This document shows positions 62,728 to 64,000 of a DNA stretch of 64,000 bases, in pieces. The position numbers and the translations under genes were made by a program. Source of the stretch: Peribacillus sp. Bi96. Its GTDB lineage: Bacteria > Bacillota > Bacilli > Bacillales > DSM-1321. The stretch is taken from NCBI RefSeq assembly GCF_918698115.1, contig NZ_CAKKLV010000009.1, positions 1-64,000 of the forward strand. Direction: 5' to 3'. The notes under the pieces are model-generated. The model did not search any database, had not been told where the DNA came from, and saw nothing but the letters and a program-made list of their open reading frames with translations. Every line of letters begins with the position of its first letter. Position 1 is the first letter of the stretch.

Positions 62728-63528
62728 TTATTCGCCGGAATTCGTGGTAATATCTTCACCAAAATATTTTTTGGATAGCTTCGCTAATGTACCATCTTCT
62801 TTTAGTTTTTTTATTTCTGTCGTGAATTCTTCATTTAATTTTTTGCCCTTTTCTGTCTTGGGAAATGGATATCCTACATTTTCATAGGCCACTGGATCAC
62901 CGACTAGTTTTAACGGAAGATCATTTTTCTTTATTTCTGCAACTAGGATTGGGCGGGAATTGATATATCCATCTACACGGTTGTTAATGGCATCTTGCAT
63001 TGCGCCATCCCGAGTTTCATAGGTTCGTATTTTGATATCGCCGTTTTTATCATATTTTTCTAGGTTCGCAACGTTATTAGACCCCAACACACCGGAAACT
63101 GTTTTGCCTTTAAGATCATCCAAACTTTTAATATCATTGTTTTTTGTGCTTGATACGATTTGTGCACCATAATAACTATATGGCTCTGTAAAATTAAATT
63201 GATCTTGTCGTTCTGGTGTTATAGCAACCGCATTCGCAACGGTGTCTAATTTACCTGATCCCAATTGCCCCATTATCCCACTGAAATCAGAAGTGACCCA
63301 CTCTACCTTGTATCCTAAATCCTCAGCTATGCGTTCTGTAACTTCTACGTCAAAACCTATTAATTTACCATCCTCTTGATAACCGTTTGGATAGCTTTGG
63401 CCAGTTGACCCCACTTTGATTGTTTTTTGCTCGGAATCCTTGGCCGTATCCTCTTGTTTTGAATTGCCACATGCTGCAAGTACTAATATGAAAAGTAAAG
63501 AGAGTCCAAGGGAAAGTATTTTTTTCAT
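62728..63528 (-). CDS. yxeM: Amino-acid binding lipoprotein YxeM
   Basis: 266 residues; lipobox LAAC with Cys20. Family 3 solute-binding fold with GKLIGFDVEVTERIAEDLGY, the FSGIMGQLGSGKLD ligand part, GVLGSNN and NRVDGYINSRPI. It should capture the substrate outside the cell for YxeN/O. B. subtilis YxeM has 264 residues. GGAGGAAAATAACG precedes the ATG. Third gene of the minus-strand operon seen here. Confidence 0.9.
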   Translation of the reverse strand: MKKILSLGLSLLFILVLAACGNSKQEDTAKDSEQKTIKVGSTGQSYPNGYQEDGKLIGFDVEVTERIAEDLGYKVEWVTSDFSGIMGQLGSGKLDTVANAVAITPERQDQFNFTEPYSYYGAQIVSSTKNNDIKSLDDLKGKTVSGVLGSNNVANLEKYDKNGDIKIRTYETRDGAMQDAINNRVDGYINSRPILVAEIKKNDLPLKLVGDPVAYENVGYPFPKTEKGKKLNEEFTTEIKKLKEDGTLAKLSKKYFGEDITTNSGE

Positions 63529-63547
63529 CGTTATTTTCCTCCGATTT

Positions 63548-64000
63548 TTAAATAGTTTGATTATGTTTTTCAGTCCAAGCTTGATATTGTCCTGGTAACA
63601 AGATTTTCCTCAAATATATTGTGAGATGACCTTTGCCTAAATCTTTTTGACCTATTTCTTCAAATCCACTATTTTCGTACATTTCTTTTAGCCATGGATG
63701 ATTATCCGCGGTTCCAAGTGTAACCGCGGGGGCTCTCAGTTGCTTCTTCAAAATTTCTTCCTCGAGCCATGACAGAACTTTTTTGCCTATGCCTTGACGC
63801 TTATATGCAGGGTTTGTAGCGAACCAGCCTATGTGTGGCAATACAAGCGGGCCAGGATTGGGGCCCCACGGTAACCGAATTGATACGGTGGAAATGAATG
63901 TCCCATTTTCCTCCAGAACATACACCTTATTTTCGGATATATGCTTAATTGCTTCCTCTCTTGTGGCCGTTGCCGCAGAAAAGTGAATATCCAACTCTCT
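63548..64000 (-). CDS. yxeL: GNAT N-acetyltransferase YxeL, 5' end cut off
   Basis: The frame is open to the window edge, so the start is not seen; about 151 residues are present. GNAT motif A is NPAYKRQGIGKKVLSWLEEE, followed by NPxxxx-like VTLGTADNHPWLKEMYENSGF. Position next to yxeM suggests YxeL, which acetylates S-(2-succino)cysteine in B. subtilis. A TTG at 63994 could be read as a start, but lacks a ribosome site and leaves the protein short. Only 19 bases separate it from yxeM. Confidence 0.82.
   Translation of the reverse strand, partial: RELDIHFSAATATREEAIKHISENKVYVLEENGTFISTVSIRLPWGPNPGPLVLPHIGWFATNPAYKRQGIGKKVLSWLEEEILKKQLRAPAVTLGTADNHPWLKEMYENSGFEEIGQKDLGKGHLTIYLRKILLPGQYQAWTEKHNQTI

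Overview
The window looks like a chromosome segment of a spore-forming, low-GC Gram-positive of the Bacillaceae. The evidence is a 21-gene tRNA array in the order I know from Bacillus subtilis trnB, the men, ytk/ytl/ytm/yto/ytp/ytq and glt blocks in Bacillus-like order, a YteA-type protein and a CotF-type spore coat gene. A Peribacillus (Bacillus simplex group) or close relative is my inference, not something I can prove from the sequence.

Layout. 1-2386: end of a 23S rRNA, a 5S rRNA, 21 tRNAs and a terminator. 2386-12441: yteA and menA on the minus strand, then menF-D-H-B-E-C on the plus strand. Together menA and menF-C cover menaquinone synthesis from chorismate up to demethylmenaquinone. 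12493-15997: a dicarboxylate two-component system (dctS, dctR) divergent from a TRAP-type binding protein (dctB). 16058-20299: small lipoprotein, zinc-binding lipoprotein with two Zur-like boxes, yidD, luxS, ytzI, dps and small unknown genes. 20422-25473: ytkD, the ytlA-C-D ABC importer, ytmA, ytmB and a DUF523 gene. 25514-28909: a TSUP permease, a VOC protein, a broken TetR repressor gene whose operator is intact, and a MATE transporter. 29140-34356: mnaA, two glycosyltransferases and a wecC-like dehydrogenase, which fit synthesis of a ManNAcA-containing surface polysaccharide. 34642-38165: pckA (CcpN-like operator) divergent from metK (SAM-I riboswitch). 38590-43296: ytoA, ytpA, an unknown gene, mnmM/ytqB, ytqA, a SUKH protein and ytzC. 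43452-46150: T-box leader and leuS. 46486-51795: a large secreted subtilase, an AT-rich orphan, a lipoprotein and a CotF-type coat gene with an in-frame amber codon. 52024-59102: gltC divergent from the glutamate synthase genes. 59914-64000: a minus-strand yxeL-M-N-O-Q-like operon (S-(2-succino)cysteine salvage in B. subtilis) lacking yxeP at its usual place.

The most unusual element is a family of 21-bp repeats with the core CACGAGTAAA. It occurs three times (about 20881-21003, 38281-38590 and 59167-59820), each time in the gap between two convergent genes. The period is strikingly regular, and 21 bp equals two turns of B-DNA. At the first site the ytkD stop codon falls exactly in phase with the repeat. 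In two of the arrays the repeats leave reading frames open on both strands and would yield spurious protein predictions. I know of no described function for them.
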